In this document: piece by piece, positions 1 to 13,637 of the stretch
How positions within the stretch are numbered: position 1 is the stretch's first letter
How the letters are laid out: every line of letters begins with the position of its first letter
From: Circinella minor
Lineage: Eukaryota > Mucoromycota > Mucoromycetes > Mucorales > Lichtheimiaceae
Assembly (NCBI GenBank): GCA_016758965.1
Contig: JAEPRB010000218.1
Span: 1 to 64,000 of the forward strand
Reading direction: 5' to 3'
Length of the DNA stretch: 64,000 bases
Position numbers and translations under genes: made by a program
The notes under the pieces: model-generated
Databases searched by the model: none
What the model was told of the DNA's origin: nothing
What the model saw: the letters and a program-made list of their open reading frames with translations, nothing else

Positions 1-141
1 TCAGCTAAAATTTGGTACACATCGCGTGTTAAGAAGAAGCGACAGATTCATGAGCAATCCAGAACTTCTGGACACTTGTAAAGAGCAAGATCAAGCGTAA
101 AAAGCTAATAACGGAGGAAATTTTATTCGATAAAAATAACC

Positions 142-1192
142 ATGGCTAACGATCGTGAGGTAAAAAAAAAAAAACAAACAATTAAATATTAATATTAATA
201 AGTGATAATTTTATTATATAAACTAATACTTTGGTAATATGTTTTATTTTATTTTTTAAACGAATATAATAATGTTATAAAAAAAAAAAGCTTGGTTTGG
301 CTGTTCATGCCATTGCACGTAATGCTGAAGAACTCGCTGCCAATTTGCGTAATTTTGCTAATCTATTCGGTGTAGCTAACGATGACAAAGATGTAGAACA
401 ACAAAAACAACAAGAAGAAGTAGTAGAAGAAGATGGCGATGGAAAAAAGAGAAAACGTCAACATAAAGTTGTAGATCCTCTTGCACCTGAAAGAGCTCAA
501 AGCGCGTATAATCATTTTATTAAAGAAAATTATGCTACTGTCAAACAAAAGTATGAAGGTGATAATAGAGCTATCATGACTCAATTAGGTGTTATGTGGA
601 AGAAAATTACACCTGAAAAGAAAAAGGTAAATTATATATAATATATATTTATTTTGATATATATTTTTGATATTAAAAATTCAATGATTCCCTTTTTTTT
701 TTTTATATATTGATATAGAAATTTGAAGACTTGGCAGTCACTGATAAAAAACGATTTGAAGATGAACAAAAGAGTTTTGAAGCTTATCGTGCTAAACATC
801 CTTATGATGCTGAAAAAGAAGGTGTCACTGTTAATTCTAAAAAACAACAAAAAAGACAAGCTGATTCATCACCTAGTAACAACAAACTTAACAAGACAAA
901 AGTTGTAGAAGAAGAAAAAGAGGATAGTGATAATTCATCATCTAGTAGTGATGATTCATCATCATCCAATGATGATTCTGATGAACTTGATTCTGATGAA
1001 GAAGAACAAGGAAATAAAGGAGTACCTAAAGTTGCAGCATCAACTAAAATTTCCAAGAAGAAAGATGATAAAGTAACTGCATCAAAGAAGAAAGGTGGAT
1101 CAGTAGGAAAACAACAAGTCAAGAATGATGATAAGAATAAGAAGAAGAAAAAGATTAATAAAAATAAGAAGCCTGTTACCTCTGGTCAATAA
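142..1192 (+). CDS. HMG-box chromatin protein, acidic and lysine-rich tail
   Basis: Three exons (142-159, 291-626, 719-1192) join in frame to give about 275 residues. One HMG box spans roughly residues 69-140: it opens with PLAPERAQSAYNHFIKEN, has a central tryptophan (GVMWKKI) and closes with FEAYRAKHPY. An intron lies inside the box. A basic KKRKR cluster sits just before it. After it come an acidic Ser/Asp/Glu tract and a lysine-rich C-terminus typical of DNA-bending chromatin proteins. The N-terminal ~50 residues (NAEELAANLRNF) form an amphipathic helix that I do not recognise. The first exon is only 18 nt. A 16-codon upstream ORF (50-100) lies in the presumed leader. Family call is solid; the exact orthologue (NHP6/HMGB-like or other) is not resolved. 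Confidence 0.82.
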
Positions 1193-1314
1193 AACAAACA
1201 CACACATTTATAATTTTTTTTTTTTTTTAAAAAAAAGAAAAAGGAACCTATTATTTTTGCTAAAGATAAGTTCTCTGTACCGTAACTTTTTTTAATATCT
1301 GAATTATGTCAAAA

Positions 1315-1350
<36 letters not shown>

Positions 1351-1923
1351 GTTATGTGTAATTTGAGTTTGGTTGTTATTATTTGATTTTTTTTTTGGAG
1401 AGAGTAAAAAAAAAAGTCCGTTTTTCTTTTGTGTTATGTTGTTCAAGTAATCTGTATAACTTACCACATGAATTTATATAAGCTTTTAATTGTATTTTAT
1501 TTTTCCTTAGCAACACCCCCCTCCTCCTCCCCCTTCTTCGCCTCCTTCTTCTTACCTACTTTATAATGATTTTAAAAAGTTTATTAAAATATGAAGAGTT
1601 AATAAAAGGAAAAAAAAAAAAAAAAAACACTTGAAGGGAAGAAGAAGTTTAATATAAATAAAGAAAAAAAAAAAAAAGGAGTGGGCGCAGTTATGTGTTT
1701 CTTTCTTGTTGATTAGTGTTACACGGGCTTTAACCCTTCTTGGAATATTAAAGATGAAAGGAAACCTTGTTCTCATTATCAGTTTGAATGAATGAAAAAA
1801 AAAAAAAGGAGTCCAGTTCACTTTTTTTTTTTAAAAAACTTCGGTTTTTTTTTATTTTTCTTCTTTTTCTCCTCTTTCTCGCTTTTTACTTTTTTTTTTT
1901 TTTTTGGTTTATCATTATCCGTC
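1193..1923. other. Intergenic, HMG gene to UPF0658 gene
   Basis: Contains the HMG gene 3' UTR, an AAT microsatellite (about 1317-1346), many poly-A/T runs and a pyrimidine-rich, C-rich tract (about 1511-1557). That tract could be part of the promoter of the next gene. No supportable gene seen. Confidence 0.5.
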
Positions 1924-1989
1924 ATGGTCAACTTGGAAAAATGGGTATATAAAAAAAAAATTCTTCATAATTCCTATTATCCTATTATC

Positions 1990-2029
<40 letters not shown>

Positions 2030-3515
2030 TGAAACAGAAGAATAATAATAATTTTATTTATATAGGGCCAACGGATAAGTCAATCTAAATGGACTAAAAT
2101 ATATGTTGTATTAGCGGTTGCTCAAGCAATTTTAATTGTTGCTATTCAAGCAGCTATTGCAAGTCAAAATACAGGTCAAGCTAGTTCTTTACATGATGCA
2201 CCATCAACAGAATTTGGAATAAATCGTAGTACTATGGATAGTGCAAATGAATCCTATAATGAATTAGAACTTGCAACAAAAAGATTAAATCGAATTAAAT
2301 GGGAAAATATTGCATTTATTGGTTTTCAATGTTGGTTTTGTTCTATGGTATTTGATGCTGTAAGTTTATTTATTTATTTATTTATTTGTTTGTTTGTTTG
2401 TTTGTTATAAGTTTATTAAACTTTTTAAAAATAGACTGTATATCAAAATGCACCTGAAGTCATTTCACTCGCTGTTTTAAACGTGATTTGTGCTATTTTA
2501 GGTGGTTTAGAAGTTTTGGATGGAAAAAAATGGCTTCTTAACATTAAAAATATGAATCAAGAATATAATCTTAATATCAGTACTCATTTTCTTCAAACAG
2601 CTGTTTATTTACAAATCGTTTTAACTGTTTTACTTGTATTATTTGCTATTGCCTTTTTATATGTATCTTATATGGTTGTAAGAGAATTTGGTTGGGTAAG
2701 TTTATTATATATAAATAGATATATATACTTTGCATAATAATATTAACTTTTCTTTATTACAGAAAATTTATAAGAAAATTGGACCTGATGTAGAAATTCA
2801 AAGTAAAATTATTTCTTTTTATAACATCCACTCAAGTAAAGAGAAACTAATATATAACTTATTATATAGGAATGTATAGAATATTTCAATTCTTTGTATT
2901 AGCTATCAAGATTGATATATTTATTGAATTTTTAGTATCTTTATTTTATTTTATTCAATTTGCTATTGAAACCGATTTTAATTGGCAAACATGGGTTCAA
3001 TTAGTTATTATGATACTTATTTTACCAGCACTTTATTTTGGAAGAATGGCAGTTGCTTCTGAAAGTTATGGAAGAATGATTTTATTTATTGCATTTCAAT
3101 TTGTTATTGTATTTGCATTTATTTTAATGCTTCGACAAACTTTAGAACCCAATAATTATTGGTATGTTTGGATTTGTTTTGGTAAGTTTTATTATTTCAC
3201 TCTATATATTTCTATATACTATGAATATCATTTACTTAATAATAATAATTATAGTTGTTCTTGGCATGGCATTTGCTTTGGTAAATATAATGATTTTCCC
3301 TTTATTTATTTATTTATTTATTTATGGATTGAAATTCTAATTATTTTTTATTTCTAAAATAGGGATCTTCTGTTCTTGGTGTATGGACAATGCATAACTT
3401 TGGAAAAGGTTTAGCACCTTATGTTCAAAGAGGTGATAAAAAGAAAGAACTTCCTACAAGACATGAATTACGTGATCAAAATTCTGTTTCTTCGTGGAGA
3501 ATTGATGATGATTAA
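1924..3515 (+). CDS. UPF0658 Golgi apparatus multi-pass membrane protein
   Basis: Seven exons (1924-1944, 2066-2359, 2435-2695, 2763-2802, 2870-3181, 3255-3280, 3363-3515) splice in frame to about 368 residues with several hydrophobic segments. The block KKIGPDVEIQ followed by a MYRIFQFFVLAIKIDIF-type helix, and the C-terminal NFGKGLAPYVQRG, match the fungal UPF0658 family of Golgi membrane proteins known from fission yeast. The molecular function of the family is not established. Exon 6 is only 26 nt and must be kept for the frame. A long AT repeat and a TTTA/TTTG repeat lie in introns 1 and 2. It converges on the SRRM1-like gene with about 156 bp between stop codons. Confidence 0.8.
1993..2022. 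repeat. (AT)n microsatellite
   Basis: Uninterrupted TA/AT dinucleotides inside intron 1 of the UPF0658 gene. Confidence 0.9.
2364..2406. repeat. (TTTA)n-(TTTG)n microsatellite
   Basis: Compound tetranucleotide repeat just after the 5' splice site of intron 2 of the UPF0658 gene. Confidence 0.9.
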
Positions 3516-3575
3516 ATATTGTTATAATTGTATTTTGTACTAGTAGTTATTAATTTTTGATATACCCTGTTTTTC

Positions 3576-3610
<35 letters not shown>

Positions 3611-3671
3611 AACATCAAACATACACACCCATAATTCCTTTATTTGTAAATTATATAAAAAGACAAATATT

Positions 3672-4233
3672 CTAATCACGAGATTGATTCTTTTTCAAGG
3701 ATGCTAAAGCTTGTTCACGTAAATTATCTTCAATTTCCCATTTAGATGGTTTTCGAGATGATAATGATGTATCTTTAATAGGACTAGGTGATCTTTTTAA
3801 TGAAGTAGAAGATTCTTCTTCTTTTTCTAGATCATGATGTCGACTCCGCTTTGGACTGGGACTTTGACTTGATCTCCTTATAGGTGATACACTAGAATCA
3901 CGTTTTGAACTACTTTTTTTTTGTCTTGGTGTACTAGGACTTCTTCTTCTTCTATTATTATTATTATTATTATATTCTGGACTTTTAGATGATTCATGAT
4001 AATGTCGACGACTATAATGACGTGGTGGAGTACGACTTCTGTGACGAGGACGATGACGATGACGACGAGGACTTGGTGAACGATAACGTCGACGATCATC
4101 ATCATAATGTCTTGAAGAACGATGATGATGTGAACGACGTGAAGGTGAAGGTGATCGATATCTTTTTTGTTGTTGTTCTTGTAATGATGGTGATGTTCTT
4201 CTTTTATCAGGTGATGGTGATCTACGTACATCC

Positions 4234-4264
<31 letters not shown>

Positions 4265-5242
4265 CCTTTTAGTAAACAACAAATAAATAATAATAATAAT
4301 AATAATAATAACTTACAAATCTAGATCGACGTTGACGTGAACTATGTTGATTATAATCCTTTTCTTCAGCTTCTTTTCTACGACGAATATTATCCATAAC
4401 ACTTTCTTGTCTTTGTTTAAGACTTTCTTGATGTTCTTTATTACGCATAATTTCTTGTTTCTTTTCTTCCAAGAATTTTTGTGGAATACCACTTTTTGAT
4501 TGTTGAGCACTTGATAATAATTTCCATAATTCTAATATAAATGGTTGTGTATTCTTTTCTAAGAAACCTGTTAAATTGATTTGCATCATTTTTGGATCAG
4601 GATTCTTTTTTGGAGAAAAAAAGAGAGAGATAGTTTTTAGTTTATTTATAATTTTATATATAATATAATATAATATAATATATACCTTTTCTTCTAATAA
4701 TCCAAATGTAAAACCAATAACTAATTCATCTTCAAAACCAAGTAATTCAGTAATACGTGTAGTTATCCATGGTTTAATAACATCCAATTTAACTTTTTTC
4801 ATATCAATCTATTATAAAACAAAAATGAATAAATATTTCTACAAGATCAAAAAAAAAAAAAAAAAAAGAGATTGAACCTTTTCATCAAATTCAGGTGGGA
4901 AATTTAAAGATTTTAAAAGTTTCTTATTTTTATTACTGAATCGACTATCTTGATCAGCACTTGTACCCTATATTTTTATCATTAAAACCAAGTAGAAAAA
5001 AAAAAGTTATGTTGGCATAAACACGAAATAGCTCTTTTTTTTTTTTTGTGTAAAAAGATTCAAAATCCAATAAAAAAAAAAAAAGATAAAGGGCGTAAAA
5101 GAAAAAAAAAAAAAAAAAAAAAAAAACTCCAAGTTTAGAGAAGGTATATAATAATAATAATAATAATAATAATACATTTCTCATTACACATAATTACACT
5201 CCCATCTTTTTTACTTACCCTGAAAAAACCAGCATCACCCAT
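3672..5242 (-). CDS. SRRM1: SRRM1-like PWI/RS-domain splicing coactivator
   Basis: Five exons (5242-5219, 4967-4878, 4808-4686, 4604-4317, 4232-3672) give about 361 residues. The N-terminus GDAGFFRGTSADQDSRFSNK and the following PWI domain (VIKPWITTRITELLGFEDE, then KMMQINLTGFLEK) are characteristic of SRm160/SRRM1, which binds RNA/DNA through PWI and bridges spliceosomal and exon-junction factors in the nucleus. The C-terminal half is RS-rich (RSPSPDKRRTSPS, RHRSRTPPRH), followed by an acidic patch and a short KWEIEDNLREQAL tail. It is much shorter than the animal protein, mostly through a shorter RS domain, as in other fungi. Both flanking introns of exon 5 carry AAT repeats. Very confident of family. 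Confidence 0.9.
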
Positions 5243-5698
5243 TTTTTTTAATATGAAAAAAAAAAAAAAAAAAAGTTTCGTGGATTAGAAAAAAGAATTA
5301 CGTTTTTTTTCTTTTCTTAAATGTAATAAGTTTGGTAGCGGAAATTAAAAAGTCCAAAAATGGAGGGATCCCTTTTTGACATTTTATGTCAAGTTATATA
5401 ATCAAAGAAATGAAAAGAATGTATATGTAGATGGATTTTATCAAGTTGTATTATATAATTGTTATAGGTTGTATTGTAAAATCAAATGAGTATTGATTTG
5501 TGATACGTACATTTATAAATATTGCATTAAAATCATCTGTCGCTGTTGTTATTAATAATTATACTATATACAAAGAATACGTACCCCTTTCCCCATTATT
5601 CTTATTATTAATAAAATAGTACGTATATACAACAATAAATGGAATGATATAAAAAGAAAAAGCGTGGAGGGAGGGGGTAGAAAAGTAACAAATTATGA
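5243..5698. other. Intergenic, SRRM1 start to BRAP2 stop
   Basis: About 450 bp of AT-rich DNA holding the likely SRRM1 promoter and the BRAP2-like 3' UTR. No gene seen. Confidence 0.5.
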
Positions 5699-7801
5699 TT
5701 ATTCAGTATCCTTATTATTGTTTTCTAATAATGACATAAGTTCAACAATATGATTATTTAAACTTTCAATAGTTTGATCTTTTTCTTGTTCATTTTTTAA
5801 AAGTAATTGATTATTCTTTAATAAAGAATCAGCTAATTCTTGTTCTTCATGCCATTCATTTTCCTTGTCTTTACATTTCATTTTCCATCCATCTAACTTG
5901 CGTTCTATTTTGATTCGTTCTTTTTCTACTTTTGTTATCTTGTTACGTGTCTCTCTTTCTATTTGAATCAATTCATCATGTTCTTTTTCGGTATTTTTTA
6001 TATTGATCATTAAATTTTTAACTTGAGCTGTTAAAGAAGATATTTGAATTTGAATTTGACTGAGTTGTTCTTCATAATGTTCTCGTTGTGATTCAAGTTG
6101 AGATGTAAGCATATATGTATATTCAACAGACATGGCATCCAATTTTTCCTAATAGAATATTTTTTTTTTTTTTTGAAAATTTAGAATAGGATGATATCTA
6201 TAGTTAAATTCAATTTATTCTAATATATTACCGGTGATGAATTATTATTTTTATTTAAAGTTTGTTGACTTGTTGAACCTACTGTTGCTGTAGTAGTAGT
6301 AGGAGAAGAAGAAGAACTTGTTGTGGTTGGCATAGTAACAACAGAAGAACTTGTTGCACTTGGTAACTCAACAAGACTACCATCTATCATATTTTGTATT
6401 AATCGATGAATATATCTATATATATATCGAATTTTAATTGAGGGTTTTTTCATGTTGTTGTTTTTTTTTTATAAGAAAAATTTACTAACCTATCACCTGT
6501 ATAATCCCATATTCGTTGTGTTTTAATTTCTAAAGCATAAGAATCGCCTGTTTCCATATAATGATCATAGGCGTGAGCATCATGATATCGACCACATCCA
6601 ATATGACCACATATTAAACATATCCAAAGACTTTCTGTTGATCCACAAACAAAACATTGGGCACTTTCAAGTTGTGATGATGATGATGATGATGTTTTAG
6701 ATATTGTTTTTCTTTTACTACTACTACTTCCTTCATCAAGTACTGGCTTTATTGAATAATTACAAGTTGGACAACTATATATAAAGAACATTCATATTAA
6801 AGATTTTTATTTTTATTTTATTTTTTACAATACAAGAAAAAAAAAATTTTATTACATACTTGCCATCACCCCATTTACTTAAACAATAACATTGAAAAGT
6901 ATGTTCACATTGAATTGTCATTAAACCACTCACACTTTCATCCATTCTTTCCAAACATACAGGACAAGTAGGTAACTCAAGGATATTATTATTATGAATA
7001 AATTCATCAAACTCTTTGGAACGAAGATAAACTACATGACATAATTCAGGTTCCATTACATTAAATTGTTTTCCATTCAATCGTTTATAAAATTCTTTTG
7101 CTGTTGTCAAATTATCAAATTTTAATAATGCGGTATATTTGTTAGGTGTATGATCCCTATAATATTAAGTGAGAACTATGAATGATATTTCTGGTTTTTT
7201 TTTTTTTTTTGGATAAAAATTACAAAACATACCGAATAATACGATAGGATTCAATTGAAGTTCCTGTAAACTTTATAAAATCCAATGGTTGCATATAGGT
7301 TGGTATGGCTAATACACATAAAATAATAGGTACTTTTTCTTGTTCCAATATAGATATATCTTCATTTTTTGTTTCACGATAAAGGTGTACTATCCCTGAT
7401 CCACATTTTGTAATGGATATTTGATTCTTTTCTTCCATGGACTCAATAATAATTTCACCAAACCGAAAGTCATTTTGTAATAAACTAGAATGTTTTTGTT
7501 GTTCTTCTTGTTGTTTTTTAGATTGTTTTGTAATAATACTTTTTGTTTTAAAAGGTGTTGGAGGAGGTGCATTATTTTGTTGTTGTTGTTGTTGTGTCAT
7601 GGTGAATGAAGTATTATTATTCAATTGTTTTCCTTGTTCATGTAAAGAACGTTTCGATCGAACCCATTGTTTTTGATTCTTTAAAGATATATTTTCTTGT
7701 TCTTTCTCATTGAAAAGTACATTGGGTAATTTTTGAAATAAATCTATAGGACCATATTGATAATTGGTCAAGTTTAAACGTAACTGATAAAAAAACACCA
7801 T
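5699..7801 (-). CDS. BRAP: BRAP2/ETP1-like RING E3 ubiquitin ligase
   Basis: Five exons (7801-7233, 7156-6860, 6774-6490, 6415-6232, 6148-5699) give about 594 residues. Order: N-terminal BRAP2 RNA-recognition-like domain (around FIKFTGTSIESYRIIR and TALLKFDNLTTAKEFY), RING finger from about residue 254 (TCPVCLERMDE ... CEHTFQCYCLSKWGD ... CPTC), UBP-type zinc finger (CFVCGSTESLWICLICGHIGCGR ... HAYDHY), and a long C-terminal coiled coil beginning KLDAMSVEYTYMLTSQLESQ. This is the architecture of BRCA1-associated protein 2 and yeast Etp1, cytoplasmic E3 ligases that bind ubiquitin. Ser/Thr/Asn-rich inserts separate the domains. The DDB1 stop lies about 114 bp upstream on the same strand. Confidence 0.9.
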
Positions 7802-7915
7802 AATTAAAGCAAAGAAAGGGGGGGGGGAGAGAAGGAATTAAAAGAAAGATTTATTTTTGCAGGAACGATTAAAGTTTCTTTTTTTTATTTAATTTTTTTG
7901 CGGTGTTTTTTTTTT

Positions 7916-10900
7916 TTAAGAATGAATACTCATTAATTCTTCAACTACTTGACATAATCTTTCAACGGTATAATCTAATTTTCTACCACCATTATGTCCT
8001 TCAACTACACCACGCATTTGTTGAGGTGTTAAATCCAAAAAACTTTCAATTAAATCACCATCAATGAAATGAGAACTTTTATCTCTTATATCATTAATAG
8101 CTATACTACGCCATCTATTTATTATTTAGTTAATTTTATATTATTTTCAAAGCTTAATATAATATAATATAAATTCAAATATACTTAACTCGTTATGATT
8201 CAAATCACCCATACTTGGTATAATCTTGAGAAGATTATTTTGCATTTGCCATAAAAGTTTAAAATGATCTGCTGAAAGATCAGCAATAACACCAATGGTA
8301 CCATGTGTTGTACAAAAGATTAAAGAAGGTGCTACTGGTTTATCATCGGAAGGGTTTGCACCTAAAGAACCTATTCGAAAACGTTGTATCCGTTCACCAA
8401 AATGCCATTGACTTACAATTTCCAAATTATTATTATCTTTGTCTTCTTTATTTCGTTTAAATACAAGTAAATGACCACTTTCTTCTGCTGCTGCAATATA
8501 TAGATCGTCACTTAGTGCTTCGACGGATGTAATTTGTTTCGGTTGTGAATCTTGTGCTTCGAATTTTAATGTTTGTTTATGTGAATCATATTGAATAGCA
8601 ACCACAGAAGATAACATATCACCAGTGATAATTGTATCATTGTAAGTAGCAATGGATTGACTAATCGTTGGAACACGGAATGTACATATAGATGCTAAAT
8701 GACCTCTTCCACTCACTTCGAGTTCCCATCGATATAAATGAATCTAAAAAAAAAATGTATTAAAAAACTTTTTTTTTTTACCTTATGATTATAAAATTCA
8801 AACTTACAGTTCCTGAAACACTAGCAAGTAATTTCCCTTGAAAAGAACGTATATTTTCTACCATAGCTGTTGTTCTTGTTTGACTAACTAAATGTAATGT
8901 TCTTTCTGGAGTAATTCGATAAACTAAAAGTCGTCCTGTACTTTTTCGTTCATATGGATCACTCATTACACCTGTTCCCAATACATAATATTCAATACCA
9001 TCATTATCAAATACAACACTTGTTAATGATAATATTTTTTCAAAGTTTTGTACATAAACTCGATCGATAACTAATATATAACAATTCTTTAATAAACCTT
9101 TTCGTTTCCATTATATAATATATAACAAATTTCTTTCTTACTTTTAAAATTTTGATCATCTCGAACTTCAAATGCACTTGTTGTTGTTTTAGCTGTTAAT
9201 CGTGTAGCTGGTATTAATGAAGAAGTTACTATTCCAAATGTTCTTGATGATTCTTGATACTCGATTCTTCTTGGTGTATCATTCGTGGGTATTTTTGTAA
9301 TATGTAATTTTTGAATTTCTTCCATTTGTCCAATAATTAAACCATCTTTTGTTGTTAAGGCAACTGCATCAGGAAATGATAAACTATTAAATGATGTTGC
9401 ACAACGAACATCCTTTATATATATATATATATAGTATTTAAAAGTTTAGAAGAATAAGAACTTTTATAATAGAAAAAAAAAAGGGAATATTTTTTATTTA
9501 CCTTAAGATTAACATTAGAATAAATAAGTTTTTGATTTCGACTATGAATAACACTGGGTTTATCTGAAGCTGCGAAAACATGCATTGTTCCATTGGATGA
9601 AAAAGTTCCGAGTGAAATCGGCATTTTTCCTAAAAAGGATCTTTTTTCATCCGATAATTGTCCTTCTTTTAATTTATAATTATAAAATTGTCCATCACCT
9701 AATAAAAAATAATTAAATAATCAGTTTAATAATAAAAAAAAAATACTCTAAAGTCATTGAAATGGAAAAAAACCCTCTTACCTAATGCAACAAGAAGATA
9801 AGAAATATCTTCAAATTTAGCCATAAGAATAGAACGTGGCATAACACTGCCTGCTAATGTTTCTTCAGAAATAATTTCAAGTGTTGGTAATGATAATAAT
9901 CGTACACCAATTTGTCTCCATACACCTACAGCTACTACTGATGTTTCATAGGGTGAATCCAATGGTGTAATATCAATACAAGATATTTCTTGATCTAATT
10001 GAGTTTTTCTAATAATAATAATAATAATAATAATATATTTTTAATTTATATTATTACGATTTATAAAAAAAACCCCTCAAAGATGTTCTACCTCCTTTTT
10101 ATATAAATCTTACCCAATTTGTAATAGTTGATCATTTTGAATTTGAAGTGCATAAAGTTGACCATGACCTGTAGATATAACACATTGTGAAGGATTGATA
10201 CTTGCTACAGTTATTTGTTGTTGTTCTTGTTGTTGTTGTGATGATGATGTAGGTGGTACCCATTCATGTAATAAATGATTTTCCATTCCACATATCATTA
10301 ATCGTACACTATAATCTGTTACTTGAATCACTCTATTTCCAATGGCATTTCCAACAGCAAGTGTTTGACGATTCAAAGCAAATCCAGAATATGTTGAAAG
10401 TTCACTCATTTCATCTCCTCTTAATTGTAATATCTTTGTTTGATTGATAAATGAAAATACAAGCATATCATCATGTCTATAATTTAATATTATTATTATT
10501 ATTATCTTATCCTTTGTTTGCTTTGGTTTGTTAAAATTACCTTGAATCAAAGGAAGGACGAAGTGCCCAAATACCTTTAACACCTGCTATTTCAATGGTT
10601 GCTAATTCATTTAATCCAACACCATTTCTTATAATTCTTAATGAACTATCACGACCAACACCTGAACAAGTAATTAATTGATCTTGACCCTATAAATAAA
10701 TAAATATTATATGTTAAAATGAATTACTATTATTCTTATTTTAATTCATTAATTATCATTACCTGTTTATCTAAATCAGCAATACAAAAATCAGTAATAG
10801 GACCAATATTTTGAAATTCTTCAATAACTTCAATAACATTTCTTTCCGGTGATCGACGTACTATATCCAAATGTATTAATTGTGAATCACCTGTCATTGA

Positions 10901-12474
10901 ACCAATAAATACAACATCATTATCAAGATAAGCAAGACAAGAAGGTGTTGAAATCTATATAATAAAAATGTAGTGTAAGTCATTCATTCATCCATTATTT
11001 TGTTATTTCATTTTTACCTTTCCTAATGATGAAAATTTTAATCTTTCAACAGTATTTAATTCTTTTTCTGATAATGTTAATTGTAATAAATGAAGTGTTC
11101 CTTGTGCTTGATCACCTAATAAAATACGTGTTCCTTCTTTATCCATGACAGTATAACTAAAAATTAAACCATTACCGTTAACCTTGGTTTCTTTTTTCTC
11201 TATTCCTATCCTTCAAATCCATCTTTTTAATTACCAGTTAATAGAACATTTATTAATTCCCAATCCACGAGGGGATTTTCCAAGTTTTAAGAAATGAACA
11301 GAGGCTTCACCCACTAATAAGACACCACCTAAGGGAGCTGGTAATGGAATTAAAAAGTTATCATTCCAACTGGATGGAAATTCTTCAATCATTTCATCTT
11401 TTGGTATAAATTCACGTGTAGTTGAATCCAATTCAAATGCACGAACATGTCTCATTTCATCATCGGGATCGTCATATAATATTGCTAAAGTAGGTATTTC
11501 TGTATCGTGTAAAAACGTCATTGAAATTAACTTATTTCCTCCTAATCTATATATATATATATAATAAAATAATAAATTATGCATTAGATTCTGTCGTATA
11601 TATATATTTATATGATTGAAATGAGGTATATATATATTTACCCAAGATTAATTTGTTGTTGATGGTGTCGTTGGTTTTTATTTCGTCGTGATTCTTTTGT
11701 TGCTTTAATGGAACTTCGTCGACCATGGGTTGTTGTAGTAGTAATAGTATTATTGTTCATATTATTATTAGTATTATTATTATTATTCGAACGTTGTGCA
11801 AATGCTTCTGAAGTTGATATAGCAATCATGGATTCATTTAATGCAGTAGCGAAATATTTACAAGTTGGATCAAGCATTCCAAAGATATCTTGTGAAATTG
11901 CATAAGGTGAACCTGTAGGTTTAATCTCTCCACTTGCTTCAGATATAATTTGTTGTGTTTTCTCGGAATAACTTAATATACAATACGTTAAACGTGCTGT
12001 TAAAACGAATAAAGAAGCTTTATCACGATTCTATTATTATTTTTTATTTTTATCATTAGTCAAACAAAACAAAAAAAAAATACCAAGTAGTTTTTTTTTT
12101 TTATTATTATTCACCTCAGGTTGATATAAATCGAGTGCTTTGATCGTTCCATGAATACTAAATTCTAAAGTTGGTTTTAATCCATCAGGTGTTAAGGTAT
12201 AGATCTCAATCCGAGTTCCTTTTCTAAATGCGAAATAAAAAAAAAAGATTATAAGTAAATATTATTATAATATTATTATAATATTATTATAACTAGTTGT
12301 CTTATGATACACACATATCAATGTATATATGTATACTAATAATGAATAGTAAAAAAAAAAAAAAGATTACCCTAATATAAGGTTTACTTCATCATTTGCA
12401 GTAAATGAACCTTTTATTGAATATTGTGTTGCAGTAGGTTTTTGTGCTGTTACCACATATTTATAAAAAGTCAT
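7916..12474 (-). CDS. DDB1: DDB1, CUL4 ubiquitin-ligase adaptor
   Basis: Many-exon gene of roughly 1,150-1,200 codons. Start (12474) and N-terminus [20 protein letters not shown], and C-terminus [18 protein letters not shown] ... VVEELMSIH (stop at 7916), match DDB1 end to end. In between are the expected three beta-propellers, e.g. NFNKPKQ-flanked repeats, VLPLIQ, and [23 protein letters not shown], which resembles the CPSF-A/DDB1 propeller. DDB1 links CUL4 to DCAF substrate receptors in DNA repair and replication control. An Asn/Thr/Arg/Lys-rich low-complexity insert (around 11660-11800) interrupts the first propeller. I did not fix every exon boundary. Confidence 0.92.
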
Positions 12475-12978
12475 GACACAAGTATGCAGTTTATTAAAGG
12501 CGCGTAAAAAAAAAAAAAAAGATAAAAAGGGTTCCTTAAAAAAAAAAATTAAAAAAGTCGTGTTTTAGGCGAGTTTGTTTGATTCCTATTATCCCAAATT
12601 ATGGCTGAATATTATTCCACCAATGATATAACGTACTTTTTCAAAATAGATATACTTTCTTTGTTGCAATTCCCTAAATGATGATTTCATGCATACTTCT
12701 CAAAAACTTATAAGCAATCACACTAGGTTATTTGAAGCAATAATATTTTTGCTTATAGGACATGCCTTTTTTTCCCTTACCAAGTTATTTTTATATATTT
12801 GTCCAATTAAAAACTATAAAGAGAAATGTCTATAGTTTTGTCTTAGATATAGTAGTAGTAAAAATAGGATAATACGTAAATTATTATTTAAATGATATAT
12901 TTGTATAACGTAAATTGATGATGTACGTATAATATAAGAGTTATTTCCATTTACTATTGTTTGTATAAGTTTTAATAA

Positions 12979-13554
12979 ATCATTTACACTATATTATCAA
13001 TAACAGTTGAAGCAGTGGAAGAGTTATTACAACCTCGAAGATCGAAAAAGAAAAGTAGTAATAAACCTGTAATACCTAACCATCATCTCCAAGTCCATAC
13101 AATAAAGAATGATATCAATTGCATCACACAATGACTATTAAATCTTCGCTATCGAACTCCATTATTATTATCAACCCAAATGTTTATTTTTTTTTATTCA
13201 GCTTAAATGAAGCGATATATATATTAGCAAACTTTTTTATTATTTTACAAACTAAAACCGGGGTTTTTAATAACCACAAGGATGTGATGCATTTTTATGT
13301 ATAAATCATTATCCAAATAGGAAGATACCAAAATGTCAGCAAAGCATAATTAATGACATGGTGTATTTATATTTTAACTCTTGCTTGTGCTGGAGAGCCT
13401 TCGGTCCTGCAATAAAAAAAATCAAGAAATATCAGGTGTGCAAATCCCGGGGGTTGATTGTAATGCACACAAGTCCACAAAAAGAAAATCAAATTCACAT
13501 TCTCCACTTAAGAGGCGATTAATCTTTATTGATCAAAATTACTTCTTTATTTAG
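12979..13554 (+). pseudogene. Possible gene remnant, two open blocks
   Basis: Two stop-free + strand blocks (12979-13134 and 13378-13554) have amino-acid composition unlike the surrounding AT-rich noise. The first contains VEAVEELLQPRRSKKKSSNK, the second SGVQIPGVDCNAHKSTKRK then HSPLKRR. Both end in stops, lack a good start, and are separated by noncoding-looking DNA. They may be exons of a decayed gene or transposon protein. I do not recognise them, and chance open frames remain possible. Confidence 0.25.
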
Positions 13555-13637
13555 TATACAAAATAAATCTATTGTTTCTCATCGAAGCACCAAGACTAAT
13601 ATTCTCGATTGTTTTTCATGTTCTGTTATCGGCTTCC

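Noticed and set aside
3878..4282. Long His/Ile/Val-rich frames opposite and beside the SRRM1-like gene
   Set aside because: Frame shadows of the Arg/Ser/His-rich RS domain and AAT repeats.
7220..7801. Treating the BRAP2 exons as separate small genes
   Set aside because: Splice sites join all five pieces in one frame with RRM-like, RING, UBP-finger and coiled-coil parts in the family order.
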